A DNA stretch of 64,000 nucleotides from Pomphorhynchus laevis (GCA_012934845.2 WNNJ02000401.1:1-64000); one strand, 5' to 3'. Counted from the first letter of the stretch, positions 21,357 through 32,574 are shown. Translations and numbers: made by a program. Notes: generated by a model not told the origin, from the letters alone.

Positions 21357-21382
21357 TGACGTCATGTGGCGTCATGACGTCA
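21357..21382. promoter_or_regulatory. Two TGACGTCA palindromes
   Basis: tgacgtca at 21357-21364 and again at 21375-21382 match the animal CREB/ATF site exactly. They lie just before the PLE frame at 21390, in a cluster of gcgtcat repeats. Regulatory function is conjecture, since the cluster may be simple repeat expansion. Confidence 0.25.
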
Positions 21383-21721
21383 TAAATTTATGTCGTCATT
21401 ACGCCTTTATGGCGTCATGCTTGTGCAACACTATCTAACGCCCTTTGGACGAAAAATTTATAATTATGAAGAATTGAAATCAATATGTAACGATGATATT
21501 AGCAACATTCTAGAAACATTATGCAATTGCAAAAATTTTAATTTTGATAAAATAAATGAACTTATATGTATTCATAATCTTGAATTAATTGAAAATAGTG
21601 AACTTAGGAAAATTCTATCAAAGGTAATAAACATTTGGGAAACTTATATATTTGATGAAATTAAAACATTAATTAAAATGGTAAACGATTATAAGAGGAA
21701 AGATCAAATTAATAAATATAT

Positions 21722-23042
21722 GGGTTTCGCGTCAACTCTCCATATGGCGAGTTGAAGTCAACTCTTATTTTTAAAAAAGGCGTCAACTCACCACAAGGTT
21801 GTTGTAAAAAAATTAACCCCTTACATGGAATTTTATATTATAAACAGTCAGCAGGGAGGAAAGTTGTTTTGCCAAAACAATTTTATCTACACAATGGCCA
21901 GTTCATCGGAGTCAATTGTAAAATTTAGGTGTCAAGATCGAAAGTGTAAGTGCTGTTTTGTTTTTGAAAATAATCTATGGATTCTGGATCTAAAGATCAC
22001 TCCCACACTTAACAAGCTTCAAAAATTGCAAAGCTAAAATTTAAAAATAAACTAAAAAAGAGTCAGAGAAACTTCGTAACAGTCCTCTGATATCATAATG
22101 AGAGCTTTACGAAACTTTAAGAATGATAACTTTAAAAAACATTGCCTTCAATTGAGTCAATTAACGATTTAATCGAAAGGTATAGAAAAAACTTAATAAT
22201 ATCACATCAAATGCATACATATTCCTGACAATTTAAAAGTAGACTATAAAGGTAATATGTTTCTCTTGTATAATAGTAGAGTTAAAAGTGAGTAAAGATT
22301 TGTTATATTTTCCCATTGCTATAAGAAAAAATTTATTGAAAGTTAAAAGAGTTTGCCTTATTGATTGAACATTTAGGGCTGCTTCTCCTAAATTCTTTCT
22401 AATTTTGATTATATTTGGTGAAATATTCGTAAGATTTTATTCAATTATATATATTTTGATGACTGGGTAATCAAAAGCGCTTTATCGTCAAGTTTTAAGC
22501 GAGTGTTTTCATTTTAACCTTAAAATATAGTTTGTGACTTTGAAGTAGCACTTATAAATGCCATAATAAAAGAATTTAAAGAATCGACGTTGAATGATTG
22601 TCTCTTCCACTTTAGCCAATATATATGAAGAAAGGTGCAGTCAGAACATCTGATAATAAAAGAAAGACATTTTCAGACGTCCGATAACAACCAACTGCAC
22701 AAAATTTTAAATTTGCGAACTCATGTTGCACATCCGAATGTTGCACAATTTATAAATGAGGTGCTGGGTGAAGAAAAAAAAGTTTACAGTAATCAGAAGT
22801 ATAGACAGTTTATTTGAGATTAAAAAAATTTAAAAAGGAGAGAAACTTAGAATTATCGTTAATTATTTTTATGAATCTTAGGCTTACCTTGATGTACTCG
22901 ATAAATCTTTCACATGTTTGTTCGAAATAAATATTTCTTAACTTTTTTATAAATTTTTACTTTTAAAGTAAGTAATCTTTACTTTTAAAGTTGACGCCTT
23001 TTCAAAAAACGAGTTGGCGTGAACTCGCCATTTGCCGAGTAT
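21722..23042 (+). mobile_element. Mutator-like DNA transposon, decayed
   Basis: Terminal inverted repeats: 21735-21790 (gcgtcaactctcc, then atggcgagttgaagtcaact and ggcgtcaac) pairs with 22989-23042 (gttgacgcc, then cgagttggcgtgaactcgcc). Between them are MULE transposase remains. A FLYWCH-like zinc finger lies near 21825-21990 (GGKLFCQNNFIYTM, VKFRCQDRKCKCCFVF). A middle block follows, then DFEVALINAIIKEF and NDCLFHFSQYI near 22530-22625, the DDE-type DFE...CxFHxxQ block of MULE transposases. RKVQ follows after one stop. LRTHVAHPNVAQFINEVLGE is near 22705-22765. Several stops make it inactive. I could not define a 9-bp target duplication. Confidence 0.7.
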
Positions 23043-24010
23043 CCTTTATATCGCTCCTGTATCCTTTATTCGTTTAAACAAATCCATTAAATCTTATCAT
23101 CTTAGTCCTCCACTCTTAAAAATCGTTTTACGACATAGTTTACATTCCTTTTCGGTACTCTCTCAACGTTTTAAACTTCTCACCACTTCATCTACTTGTC
23201 GTATCTTTCCTGACCGCTCTCCTTATGATATTGCCCAGCTCAATTTAGCTCGCATTGAGAAACATCGACGTGAAACAAACGGTGAGTCATCTCTATCAAT
23301 CCGTAAAAACAACGGAAATTTTATGTCCTACGTACGATGTTAAAAATTCAATGGAGTCCCGTCTCTCCTCCCAGTCTTCTTTGCTAGTCGATCTCGCTCC
23401 TGAACATACTTTTCGTCTTAGTATTTTTAACACTCGCTCCATTCTTCATAAAGATGATATGCTCCTTGATATCGTCAATCAATTATCTATCGATATACTC
23501 TGCATTACCGAATCCTGGCACTCTAACTCTGACGATATTGCTATTCGTCGTCTATGTTGCTCTGGCTGTTCTTTAGTTAAATCAGCTCGTCAAATTGTCT
23601 CTTCTACATCTACTGCTTCTAATTATGGCGGTATCGTTGCCATTGCTCGCCACCCAACGTCTCTACGTAAAATTAATTCTAACATCCGTTGCGCTTCTTT
23701 CGAATTGCTAATATGTCGATCATCAACTCCTTTCCCTCTTGAACTTGTGATTGCATACCGCCCAGGCTCAGCTGCCCCCTCACGTATGTTCTTTAGCGAG
23801 CTGGCAAATCTTCTTTCTCACTGTTCATTGTCTTATACTCCTACATTTGTTCTCGGTGACTTTAACATTCGTCTTGATCGCCCGGCTGACTCTGACACTA
23901 TTACTTTAAGTAATCTTTTTTCCGATTTTAAATATTAATTCTTTTCAACAAGCCCAAATCATATTCTCAGTGGTGCTCTTGACATCATTGGTGTTCCTTA
24001 CTGCTTCAAT
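23041..24010 (+). pseudogene. CR1/L2-like LINE: end of ORF1 and APE endonuclease of ORF2, 3'-cut
   Basis: ORF1 ends near 23340 (FPDRSPYDIAQLNLARIEKH, then SLSIRKNNGNFMSYVRC), the same tail type as the ORF1 at 6.8 kb. ORF2 overlaps in another frame: RLSIFNTRSILHKDDMLLDI, LCITESWHSNSDD (catalytic Glu), NYGGIVAIARH, VIAYRPGSAAPSRMFFSELA, TFVLGDFNIRLDRP (GDFN box). Homology goes on after a frame change as SGALDIIGVPYCFNDY, then stops near 24010 before the SDH box. No RT is present here. The matching remainder of this type of LINE starts at the same protein position at 54.08 kb. Confidence 0.8.
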
Positions 24011-24029
24011 GACTATACATCCTTGTAAA

Positions 24030-24680
24030 TTACTGATCAGTAGATGTCGGTTCGTGTCCCGTAACTTTAGTGGAAAATGCGCTGAAAATGAGGTCAGTAA
24101 TGGGCACAAACCAGGCTGGGTCACACAGATTCGTGCGACATATGTGTGTCCATTTTGCTTGAACAGCATGTACGAAGGCTACATAGCATGAGCGTGATTC
24201 TAGCTCTGAGATAGACATCAAATTTGTAATGAGCTCTTTCCAAACATCAACTGACCTTTTGACAAAGTTCTCGATGAAATTTGTATCACCAACAGAGCTC
24301 CCCAGTATTTTTAATCCGCATCGGTGTAATTGTACTCCTTCGTTTTGTAGCGTTTATGTTTCCAGATCGTGAACGTGATCATGGACTAAGAGTTTGGTCT
24401 TAACCGGATTGACATTATAGCCATATTGTGGTCCTATCTATTTAAGCGGCATCCATACTCTTTGCAGATCAACAATATTCCTAACAAAATTGCCGTCATC
24501 AGCATACCATCGTTGGAATACGATAGGTATATGCGCCTCAATTCGTTTTATCAGTGCTAGCGATGAAACGGCGAATGCAGCCATAGCGAGGGGATCTCCC
24601 TGAGTGTCAAGATGGATTGTGAGCAAAATGCGTTCAATATCATGACTAATAAATCGTATGCCACAATTAAATCTCATCAT
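24030..24680 (-). pseudogene. Cys-rich RT family, motif B to thumb (copy b)
   Basis: Minus-strand frame with LDTQGDPLAMAAFAVSSLAL and VFQRWYADDGNFVRNI (catalytic YADD at about 24500). It continues in other frames with YGYNVNPVKTKLLVHD, LKILGSSVGDTNFIENFVKR, VWKELITNLMSISELESRSC and AKWTHICRTNL. It starts where copy a (1.5-3.2 kb) stops, so the two copies together outline the family. It is 5'-truncated, as expected for target-primed reverse transcription. Confidence 0.7.
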
Positions 24681-25381
24681 TTTGTTTGTAAATATAATTT
24701 TTCATAAAATTTCGAAGTTAAAAACAATAAAAATGTAAAAATCATGTTAACAACTCGCAAACAACAAATTATTTGATAAAATATTCTCTTTACTAATTAT
24801 CAACAAATTATCTGATATTTATTTAATATTTATGTTTATAAATACATTTTTATATAAATGAAAATTAATTTAATTTTTATAAATAATATGAATATTCTAA
24901 TAAATATATAATTTATAAATAAGCATTAATTCATAAAAGATTGTTAATTCAACACTTGGATTAAAATAAGCATTAATTCATACAAAAAGATTCAAATTTA
25001 TTTTTATACCAAAATTAAAATTTCGAAGTTTAAAAATGTTTTAAATGTTTAAATTGGCGAGTTTGTAAAATTGTAAAAATGCAAAATGTAAAATGTAAAA
25101 ATCATGTTTTTTATTAACTATAAAAACTCGCAAACAACAAATTATTTGATATAATGTACTTATACTATAAGATAATCTGATAATTTTATTATTCAGATAT
25201 CAATTTATTTTTTTAATAGAAGAAGATTTATTATACTCACAATATAAGGTTAACCGCAAATGGATCCGAAATAACAAATTTAAATTAATGTTTTAGGTGA
25301 TGTAAGTTTTCGTCACATTGGACGATTGATTGCGAATCTGTCACATTTCGTTATACTCCGGGTACACAGTTTGTCCAATAC

Positions 25382-25620
25382 CGGCGCGATCAGGATGACC
25401 TCTTGTTGAGCATGCCGCCCTGATGCACATCGTTGCAGACTTGGCCATAACTACGCTTATTTGCGAGCGTAGTTTTTATTATATCGCTGTACATGTGTAA
25501 TCCCTTGCCTGCCTTTAGCGACCCAATTCTTTTGATTGTAATGTTCGCCGTTGATCCTATTGCCCCGTTTCCGGCAATGATACACGGGATGAATGAAGCT
25601 CTTTCATACCGGCTCACCCT
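25382..25620 (-). pseudogene. Cys-rich RT family, C-terminal box (copy c)
   Basis: Reads RYERASFIPCIIAGNGAIGS, then TANITIKRIGSLKAGKGLHM and YSDIIKT. The pattern F-x-P-x-V/I...(N/G)GxxG...K(x)I(A/G)...YS also appears at 33.45-33.38 kb (FYAFIASCNGALGDDSQIIF) and 51.8-51.7 kb (FFPIVAAATGGIGPSADVMI). It ends near cggcgcgatc at 25382, a string also found at 33239. Confidence 0.55.
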
Positions 25621-26259
25621 CTCATACTTAGCCCGCGTTCATGTCTTGTGATACTGGAATGGTGTGGAGTTGTTGTCAGAAGCAGTTGACGTGGGCAGAT
25701 GATTAAATATCAATTTGCTGATTAAATAAAGATAATAAGAATTTTATTCAAAATTTCACGAAAATCAAATTCCATTAAATGCCTCAAATAAAGTATCAAA
25801 TAAAAATACGATGGAACAATTACGATATTTACTACTTCGCCATATTTTATTTATTTCCTTAAAGCAGAACCAAATTATTGTAAATATTTAAAATCTGCAA
25901 TAGTTTGATGATCTATGACTAACCAGGAAGGTCCGCTCAAACAATATAATGCAAAAAATCAGAAAAATATTTTTTCATTTCTTAGGAAAGCTATTTTCCA
26001 ATTTCACTCATATAAACTTATTTAAGTGTTTGCCATATAAAATAATGTTACAAGATAATCGAGGTGTTATCGAGATATTTTACATTTGACTTTTTTCGAA
26101 ATTTTTATGATTTTTATAATTTTTTAATTTTTATTTTAATTTCTATTTTTTTCAAAATGGTAAAACATAATAAAAATACAAAATGGTATGTAAATGGCAT
26201 AATAAATTTTCAACACGAGGAAAACTATTCTTCTAGAATAATTGAAATTGGAGCACCTT

Positions 26260-26520
26260 CCATTTGTCTAAATATAGATGTTCCTACTTATAAATAATTT
26301 TTATTTATTAAATTAATTAATTTAATTTAATATTAAATTAATATTAATATTAAATTAATATTAATTAATTTAATTCAATTTTATCCATATATTTATATTT
26401 ACTTGATGGTTTAATTTTTGTTAGATAGGCGTTATAATTATTATAACATATATATGTATATCTTTTTCCGAATATAAGATTAATTAATTTTACTAACGCT
26501 TCTTTTATAAAATTTAATAA
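26260..26520 (-). mobile_element. PLE RT fragment
   Basis: The minus strand matches 4.20-4.43 kb: an aaaattaattaatcttata-like block, catatatatgttataa, a cgcctatctaacaaaaatta-like block, and the tttaaaggtagg region. It is an AT-rich decayed piece of PLE reverse transcriptase with no usable frame. Confidence 0.6.
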
Positions 26521-26612
26521 AATACGAACCAACTTACACTACGAACCGACTACGAATCAGGCACGAACCAACTACTTTCAATTAATAAATACAAAACCGA
26601 GCTTGGGATAAC

Positions 26613-29505
26613 ATGCAAGCGAATACGGGTAGTTGTGCGGTCTGTGGCGGATCGTTTTGCCTTAATGCATCAGGTCATCTTCGGGTACATGGACCTGTAA
26701 ACTTGCGCTGCTAAGGGTCAGGACATCTACCGACAGCCAGCTCTCACAACGTTATCGCATCAACTGACACAATACCTGAGTTTTTAAAAGCTAACGAGAA
26801 CACCTCGAAGACATCGTTTCAGTTTGAAAAGATAGACAGTTCCTGCTGCGAAAATCAAAACAGATCCTTCGAGCTTCTTCATAGGGTTTGGATGGAACCT
26901 GTTAACACGATCAAGCACATTCCTTGGAATCTTCGCCGCCGAGTTGCCAATGTTTTTTCCTCTTTAATTCTAGAGGCATTGTGCTCAAATTCATCCAACG
27001 ATTGGGAGCGTTTGCTGTGCTTTCCGAAGCTATGCCTACAGACTTCCTCAGGTCGGCACCATGCCGGAGACAACACTAGATCTAATATCAACGCGCTTAT
27101 AGACAAATTCGAAAATGGAAGAGAGCGTGATTGCCTTTCCTCTTCGGGGTTTCGATCATCCAGGAAATTCAGAGGAACTAATGATAAGAAAAATGAATTT
27201 ATGGAAGTCATCGAATTGGCGAGAAATGGCAATTTCGGAAAGGCGATGCGCCGCCTTACGTCGAATAGTGCATGCGAATTTTCAGAATCTTTGCGCGGTA
27301 AACTGACCGAGCTACACCCCTTACATGATGTTCTCCAAAGTCCTGGACAGCCATCTTTGAATACCCCCTTGTCGGTTGACTCAGACATAGTTGAGGCCGC
27401 AGTATCATCATTCCAATCATCTTCCTCTCCTGGCTGTTTGGGTTTGAGGGTAGAACATATTCGAGATATGCTGTCGGTAGATCACGGGGTTTTGCTTCAA
27501 CGCCTAACATCACTTGTCAACAACATGATCGCTGGTACTCTCCCGAACGACCTCGTGCCCTTTGTCGCCGCTGCTAATCTAATGGCATTAAACAAACCAG
27601 ATGGAGGGATCCGCCCCATTGCAATTGGTGAGACATTACGTCGTCTTTGCGCTAAGTGTATTTGCTCCAAACTTCGACAGCGATTTGCCGAATCCCTTCA
27701 TCCGCACCAACTCGGTGTAGCGACGCCAAACGGAATGGAACAGATAGTACATCAAGCACGTCGTCTACAACAATTTCATGATCAAGATGTTAATTGGGTT
27801 TGGGCTAAAATCGACTTGGCTAACGCTTTTAATACGCTGAACCGGAATTCCTTCGTCGACGCGATCAGTAAGAATTTTCCAGAAATTAGTCGATGGACAT
27901 CATGGTGCTACGGCACTACCTCGAGCCTTTGGTTCGGTAGCCTGAAACCTCTTCAGTCTCGAAGAGGGGTACAACAAGGAGATCCTCCTGGTCCAGTTTT
28001 TTTTGCCTGGCGATTGATCCGATTGTGGTCTAGATATCGGAGATTGAAGGTATCAGCTTAAATAGATGGTACCTCGACGACGGAATAATCGGCGGTACTC
28101 CTGTTGCGGTGGGCGAGGCTCTGGCTCGTCTTGCTGCTAATTTTCCTGCGATTGGACTGTCTATTAACTGAAAAAAAAACCGAAGTAATTGGTAGGGCAG
28201 ACAAGGTCGACTTGATAAAGAACAGATGCCCATGGATCACATTGGTCAACACCACAAAAAACTTTACAATTCTTGGAAGTCCCATCGGGTCTAAGGAACA
28301 TTGTTCGGGATACCTTGTCGATGTTGTTCTACCATCCCTGCGTCAAACTCTGGACTCGCTCGAAAATCTCCCTGACCCACAAGTTGCTTTCATCCTGCTT
28401 CGTAGCTGCGCATCCGCTCCACGGGTAAACCATTTAATGCGCACTATAGACCCCGCCTTCGCCGAAGAGTTTTTCCGTTTGTTCGACCGCTTGATATTGA
28501 AGTGTTTTAGCAATATCACTTCTATTCAACCCGATAAGTGGGCGTGGATGCAAGCTTGCTTACCGCTGAAGATGGGAGGACTGGGCCTTCGAAGCTGCTT
28601 CCAACACTCTCAGGCAGCCTTCCTGTCCAGTGTAGACACTGTCGCTAGCCAATTAAATCTTGACCCTTTAACTTTCCCTGGGTACGAATTCGTTAAATCT
28701 ATTATTCCGCAACATGTAGGCAATCCGCAAACAAATCAACGAGGATTATCTTGTCACATTGACGAAGTGTCGCGCAGCAGGCTATTGGAGAATGCCGATC
28801 GCTTCAATACTGCCCGATTATTGGCAGTTTCATGCCCACACGCGTGTGCTTGGTTACAGGCCGTCCCTAGCAAAGCCACACATATGAACTTGGCACCAAA
28901 TGAATTCGTTGTGCTACTACGTCTTTGGTTAGGGTTGTCTCTCTGGAACAGTGATTATCGATGCAGACGCTGCCTTAGGATGGCAGACAAATTCGGCTTC
29001 CACGCCTTAACATGTCAGTTTGGAGGCCACCCTGGAATTCGACATGATAGCTTGAGGGATACAGTCTTTCAAGCAGCGGTTTCTGCTGGATTGAGGGTGG
29101 CAAAGGAGGTACCCAACCTTGTTCGTGGTTTGCGAGAGAGACCGGCGGACATTCTATTTTATAAGGACCCTCCTTTAGCAGTTGATTTTGCCGTAACTAA
29201 CCCACAACAAAATGCTCATATTTCCATGGCTTCTGAGATCCCTGGCTATGCCGCAATCAAGTATGCCACCTGTGTCAATGAAAGGAAATATAAACGCAAA
29301 TTAGAGAAGAATGGATACAGTTTCACGGCAGCAGTTGTTGAAACTTACGGAGGATGGAACCCCCAAGGGGAAAGCTATTTCGTTTTATTGCTCGTTCTAT
29401 GTCATGTTGAAACGGTACCCCGTATTGCAGCACAGTGGATCAGTTATTTCAGCGCGTGTCCGTCTCACTGATGAGAGGAAATGCTAAAGCGATCCTCAAA
29501 AGTCT
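26613..29505 (+). mobile_element. REL-endonuclease non-LTR retrotransposon, nearly full ORF
   Basis: A long frame begins MQANTGSCAVCGGSFC with a C2H2-type finger (CAVCGGSFCLNASGHLRVHG). An in-frame TAA follows at 26712, then about 450 open codons. RT blocks: KHIPWNLRRRVANVFSSLIL, SSSPGCLGLRVEHIRDML, GGIRPIAIGETLRRLCAK, AKIDLANAFNTLNRNSF, GVQQGDPPGPVFFA, RWYLDDGIIGG (catalytic YLDD near 28070, shifted frame), FTILGSPIGS, PLKMGGLGLRSCF. Zinc knuckle: CRRCLRMADKFGFHALTC. Restriction-like endonuclease: RERPADILFYKDPPLAVDFA, then KYKRKLEKNGY, and VSVSLMRGNAKAIL at the C-terminus. Frames change at a T8 run (27997-28004), at an A9 run (28171-28179) and near 29355. It is the best kept coding element in the window. 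Confidence 0.85.
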
Positions 29506-29724
29506 TGACGAGATGGGCCAACCCTTACTAGAGAAAAGTCTTGGATTTTGTGACGACCCATCTCCGCGACTCTTTTCTTTCAGCAACCTTGCACAGCCCG
29601 AGGACCAGTTAGTTGAGGTAGTTCATTACTCCAATATTCGGACAGCTTCCGTCGTCAAAGGCGACCATTCTGAGGTTGACATGCCTGTCCTGCAACTCAT
29701 GTCTCCACGACGACCTTCGGCATA

Positions 29725-31107
29725 TCACTCAACATCTAAACAATCAAATAATGCTTCTTTGTCACTTCAGCAATCACCAACAATTAAGGAGGGGTTGATA
29801 TCGCTTCAACCGAATATTGATCAACATACCTATGGAACTGCAACATTATCCAGATTACCACTTGCACCATTTTTGAACCTTCCATTTGGAAATTCAAATT
29901 GTACTGAAATACAACAAAATATTTTTGGCACTATTCAGACTAATCCACATGCAATTCAAAACTTTCTAAGTAATAATTTGGCTCAAAGACTTATGAGTAA
30001 TCCTGCATTGCTTAGTTCAATTAAGCTTAACAATCCACAAATGCAAAGAGTGAGGGAGCAGAACCACGAGGTTTCACAATTCGTTAACAATCCGGATTTA
30101 ATGTGTCAAACAATGGAAATGATTCGTATTCCTACAACTATACAGGAAATTACGAGAAACCATGATAGAGCCCTGATTAACCTTGAGAGTTTACCGAGCG
30201 GATATAATGTTCGACAGAGAATTTATCGCGATTTTCAAGAACCAATGCTTAATGTGGCACAAGATCAGTTTGGCGATAACCCTCTGAATACTAATTCTAG
30301 CTAATCTAGTACAGCTAACACTAGTCAAGTAGGAACTGAAAATACAAACCTCCTGCCAAACCCGGGGGCATCTCAGAATACTACATTTCTAATCGATTCG
30401 TCTAGATCATATGTATCTAATTCAAACCGTTTAGAGTCGCCTTTGCAATCCACGTCAAGCGAAAACACTAATCGGTATTCTACGATGAACCCTCAACAAT
30501 TATTAGTAGTCGATGCTGAAAATCCTCACATGTTATTCGACATGTTGCGGGCATCCAGTTTTAACCCAAATATGGATAATTCTCTCCGCGATCCTGGTAT
30601 TCTACTTAATCTGCTTAAGATTCTTCTTAATCTGCTGCGTACATATGAATTTATACAGGACGAAAGACAAAGAGAACAAGTACATCGTGTAATTCATGAG
30701 TTTATAAGTCAGTGGCCAATACCTGAAATTTGTGCTCTATGCACAAATACTCGAGCATTGAGGACGATTGTACAAATTCTAAAGAACCTAATTCGTCTTA
30801 GGGACACATCCCCACAAGTATATTCACAGTTGATATCTTCAAATATAAGCGGTCTAGTCGATAATCAAATGAATAGTCAACCTACTTCATCTGATGTGGA
30901 TTCTATTCGATCACCAAGCAATAGACAAACAGCTTATGCAACAACAGTATTTCAAAATTTACAATACTCAAATCAAGATTATACTGCTTCGATGATTATT
31001 CAAAAAGACAACTTGTCATAAACCAAATTAGGAGTACTACAAAGATTATAAGCTCTAATACAAAAGCTTCAAAATACACCCAATTTTGTGTTGGTAGAGT
31101 GATTACT
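29725..31107 (+). pseudogene. Ubiquilin retrocopy (STI1 region to near C-terminus), N-terminus missing
   Basis: Ubiquilins carry clients to the proteasome through an N-terminal ubiquitin-like domain, STI1 repeats and a C-terminal UBA domain. Here the STI1 part is plain: NFLSNNLAQRLMSNPALLSS, LNNPQMQRVREQNHEVSQFV, NNPDLMCQTMEMIRIPTTIQ, RNHDRALINLESLPSGYN, QEPMLNVAQDQFGDNPL. Then GTENTNLLPNPGA matches the family linker. A diverged second STI1 part follows (QREQVHRVIHEFISQWPIPE, TRALRTIVQILKNLIRLRD). There is an in-frame TAA at 30302, then 239 open codons to TAA at 31019, and faint homology (LGVLQRL, ALIQKLQNTP) to about 31107. No intron, no ubiquitin-like domain and no UBA domain are seen. The frame runs open from 29411, inside the retrotransposon end. 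Confidence 0.8.
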
Positions 31108-31229
31108 ACTCCAAGGAATATACAAGTTGGTTTCTGTAGGTTTCTGAAATAAAGAAGTAGTGAAATTACTCAGGTTAATCTTAACATCTAAGAAACTGAT
31201 ACTGCTATCCATTGGCCAGGTTATCTTGA

Positions 31230-31495
31230 ACCGGATCCAATGGGTGGTAATAGTATCCCAATTATTGCTTACTTATTTTTAAGCTTTATAGAATATGAAT
31301 TTTTCATAACTGTGTAAAAACTAAATCTAAACTATATAAATATATGAAATATATGTTTCGATACATTGATGTCCCTACCTTTAAATAATTTTGATTTATC
31401 AAAATATTTAAGGATTCTATTAATTCAATTTTATTCATATATTTATATTTATTTGTTGGTTTATTTTTTGTATGATAAGCGTTATAGTTATTATA
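31230..31495. mobile_element. PLE fragments in opposite orientations
   Basis: 31235-31300 (+) reads PMGGNSIPIIAYLFLSFIEY, the PLE motif B block also found near 4440. 31365-31490 on the minus strand matches 4270-4400 (aaacgcttatcatacaaaaa-type block through tttaaaggtagggacatc). The two pieces are adjacent in the intact element, so this is an internal inversion or a fold-back copy. Confidence 0.6.
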
Positions 31496-31529
31496 AATAA
31501 TAACATCGTAATAATATCAATTGTTATGA

Positions 31530-31738
31530 TTAAATAACATCGTCTGTTATTTAATCATAACAATTAATATTTTAAATTTAAACTTGATATAAGTTTTATA
31601 AAATCATTTATAACGACATTTTATTATTTATATTTATTATTATTTATAGTTTAATTAGCAAATTTTGATTTAGCATTATTATTAATTTATGAATTATATA
31701 AAATACGTAGACTCAGTTATCTGATCAGATTAAAATTA
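31530..31738 (-). repeat. Short repeat family, copy 3
   Basis: Minus strand: gatcagataactgagtctac gtatttta, AT-rich core with atgctaaatcaaaatttgct, and an end with aacagacgatg. It contains a fold-back gttatgattaaataacatcg tctgttatttaatcataac (31525-31564). Confidence 0.6.
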
Positions 31739-31823
31739 AAAAAAAACACTAAAAATTGAAATATCCGTAATCACGGATATTAAAAAGGTTTAAGTAATTA
31801 AAACTCATTTTAAGAAAATATGA

Positions 31824-32120
31824 TTGCAAAATATTTGTTACAAATTTTATGTCTATACGATCTTTAGATTCAGTGTTGGGATTACTGAAATAAATAACGA
31901 ATGTAAAATGTTAATATACGAAGATATTAATCAGTATCTTTTCAATTATCAATCTTCAAAATTTATTGAATGTAATCGCACCAGTATGGAATGGGTATTA
32001 GCAAACTATCCAGAGTTTATTGCCGATGAGACTATTGTTCAACAACGAATCAAACCAGGCATCTTAAGTTTGAAATCAAAAGGCAATGCTTTAATAAAGA
32101 GGTTTTTTATATCTGACGGA
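31824..32120 (+). CDS. Possible host exon, unknown product
   Basis: A single-frame stretch contains MLIYEDINQYLFNYQSSKFI, NRTSMEWVLANYPEFIADET and RIKPGILSLKSKGNALIKRF. It follows an acceptor-like tacgatctttag (31869) and ends before a donor-like gggtatgt (32129). I recognise no family. Its mixed amino-acid use looks more like protein than random AT-rich sequence. It could also be a transposon remnant. Confidence 0.3.
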
Positions 32121-32574
32121 ACATTGCTGGGTATGTAAAACATCTTTTGCATTTGATTGTCATTTTCGGTGAAATTGGCATTAATCGTAAAAAGATGAAA
32201 AATACTGATTTTGATATAATTTTAATATTTTATGAATACATTCAAACTTTTACGTGTTTATAAACATGAATAAATGCTTATTAAATGGTTAGTTATTTTT
32301 GAATTTTTGAGCAGTATCAGCAAATTCTAATATACATTTTTCTAGCTGCTGCATTATTGAAAACGATAAATACAATTTTTTAATCTTGAGAATAAAATTT
32401 ATTCTCAACAATAAATTAATAATCATTTATTCTTCATGAATAAATGCGTATTTTTTCTTTTTTGCTGTTTAAAATTATAAAAATTATAATAAAAATTTAA
32501 ATTAAATTAAAAATATATTTAATATATTTTATTATATTTAATATATTTATTTTCTTCTGTATTGAAGCGATACT

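Larger units (their letters stand above)
20690..21720 (+). mobile_element. PLE N-terminal/RT start, two overlapping decayed copies
   Basis: The second copy has an open frame from about 21390 with PFGRKIYNYEELKSICNDDI, LETLCNCKNFNFDKINELIC and ELRKILSKVINIWETYIFDE. These correspond to the PLE region with the GRKIxNY and CxC boxes. The first copy (20730-20990) repeats the gcgtcattacgcctttatgg start and the gaattgaaatcattatgtaa block. Both run into gaaagatcaaattaataaa, the sequence that starts the 3.6 kb PLE fragment. The frames are incomplete. Confidence 0.7.

Noticed and set aside
29435-29440. Start codon for the ubiquilin frame
   Set aside because: The first codon of that frame block is GTG inside the retrotransposon end. 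No sensible ATG with an upstream region was found, so I treat the frame as fused remains rather than a gene with a start.
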